Part shown: piece by piece, positions 63,608-64,000 of the stretch
Position numbering within the stretch: position 1 is the first letter of the stretch
Layout: each line of letters opens with the position of its first letter
Assembly (NCBI GenBank): GCA_930633495.1
Contig: CAKNFJ010000001.1
Coordinates: forward strand, 1,795,001 to 1,859,000
DNA length: 64,000 nucleotides
Origin: Hyphomicrobiales bacterium
GTDB taxonomy: Bacteria > Pseudomonadota > Alphaproteobacteria > Rhizobiales > Beijerinckiaceae
Reading direction: 5' to 3'
The notes under the pieces: generated by a model
Database searches by the model: none
The model's input: the letters and a program-made list of their open reading frames with translations, nothing else
What the model was told of the DNA's origin: nothing
Position numbers and translations under genes: made by a program

Positions 63608-63862
63608 CTATTCCCCGGTCAGCTCGCGATTGCGGCGGCTCATCTCGTCACTGTAGCGCTTGATCGCATGCGCCTCGCTGAGGATGCCGACGAGGCGGCG
63701 GCTGTCGCGCTCCGCCACCACCGGCAAGGCCTCGCTCTCCGCCTCACCGAAGAGCTTCAGCGTATCGCGCACCGACATGTCGGCGAGCAGCATCCTGTCG
63801 GGATTGCGCAGCAAATGCCGCACCGTGCGTGGCGCGGGTTCGGCCGCCGCTTCCTCATCCAA
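63608..63862 (-). pseudogene. Stand-alone CBS-domain fragment (possible chloride-channel remnant)
   Basis: An 84-residue reading frame holding one CBS motif: VRHLLRNPDRMLLADMSVRDTL, then ALPVVAERDSRRLVGILSEA. The tail AHAIKRYSDEMSRRNRELTGE is typical of the C-terminus of ClC-family channels. A TGA lies in frame four codons before the ATG, and no channel core precedes it in this window. Either it is the broken C-terminus of such a gene or a small single-CBS protein. The last 140 bp to the window edge show only a short open frame. Functional status is unsure. Confidence 0.5.
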
Positions 63863-64000
63863 AAGGCCCGTCAGGCTCGTTCGTCACATTCGCCCGCGGT
63901 CGCATATCGCCGCGGCCAGAACAAGACGACCCAGCCATGGCAGCCCCGCCCCTACCGCAAGGCGGCTAGGGGAATCCGCCTGAAAATAAACAGCCCTCAT

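Overview
The window is chromosomal DNA from a high-GC alphaproteobacterium, most likely of the order Hyphomicrobiales (Rhizobiales). A Bosea-like genus is my guess and is not proven. The evidence is the 16S rRNA 5' end at the left edge, an FzlA-type GST-fold protein next to queG, an OlsB-type ornithine acyltransferase, CUT2, TRAP and dipeptide uptake operons, and dense coding with frequent 4-bp ATGA overlaps. I see no prophage, transposase, CRISPR array or plasmid function. The region looks like ordinary chromosome with many catabolic operons.

Layout. 1-0.4 kb: the first 55 nt of a 16S rRNA gene (minus strand), with its leader and a strong sigma70-type promoter. 0.5-12.8 kb: a LysR regulator divergent from ilvD, an HPP/CBS membrane protein, two exported proteins of unknown function sharing a two-way terminator, an Lrp regulator before a lysine-dehydrogenase-like enzyme, a HAD phosphatase, msrQ, an MFS exporter and uppP. 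13-21.8 kb: a tight fzlA-queG-SDR operon, olsB, a hybrid histidine kinase, comM, msrA and a small membrane protein. 21.9-26.7 kb: tRNA-Ser(GGA), then two head-to-head transglutaminase genes. One of these is a 1132-residue fusion to a DUF2126 putative amidoligase. 26.8-32.8 kb: an operon for an FGGY kinase, a CUT2 sugar ABC transporter, a nucleoside hydrolase and an unknown protein. 33-37 kb: a small membrane protein, an OmpR/EnvZ-type pair, an exported protein and an SGNH hydrolase.

37-44.4 kb: the most interesting locus. A divergent LacI-type regulator faces a five-gene operon of TRAP binding protein, fused TRAP permease, VOC protein, RuBisCO-like protein and DUF1537 acid-sugar kinase. It reads as an uptake and breakdown route for a branched or acid sugar, related to 3-oxo-isoapionate metabolism but without the usual oxidising enzymes. 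44.4-47.9 kb: katG divergent from oxyR. 47.9-57.7 kb: a dipeptide-type ABC operon with an alpha/beta hydrolase, a divergent RpiR regulator, a formamidase-like protein and an M20 amidohydrolase with an unusual metal-site residue. 57.7-63 kb: a PotABCD-type ABC operon ending in an aldo/keto reductase. 63-64 kb: a 2H phosphoesterase and a stand-alone CBS fragment.

A family of dispersed palindromic repeats (83-94 bp, bounded by CGTCAT and ATGACG) sits in intergenic gaps at 8.5, 29.1, 39.6 and 60.6 kb, with a minimal relative at 3.5 kb. Three of these copies lie inside transporter or catabolic operons.
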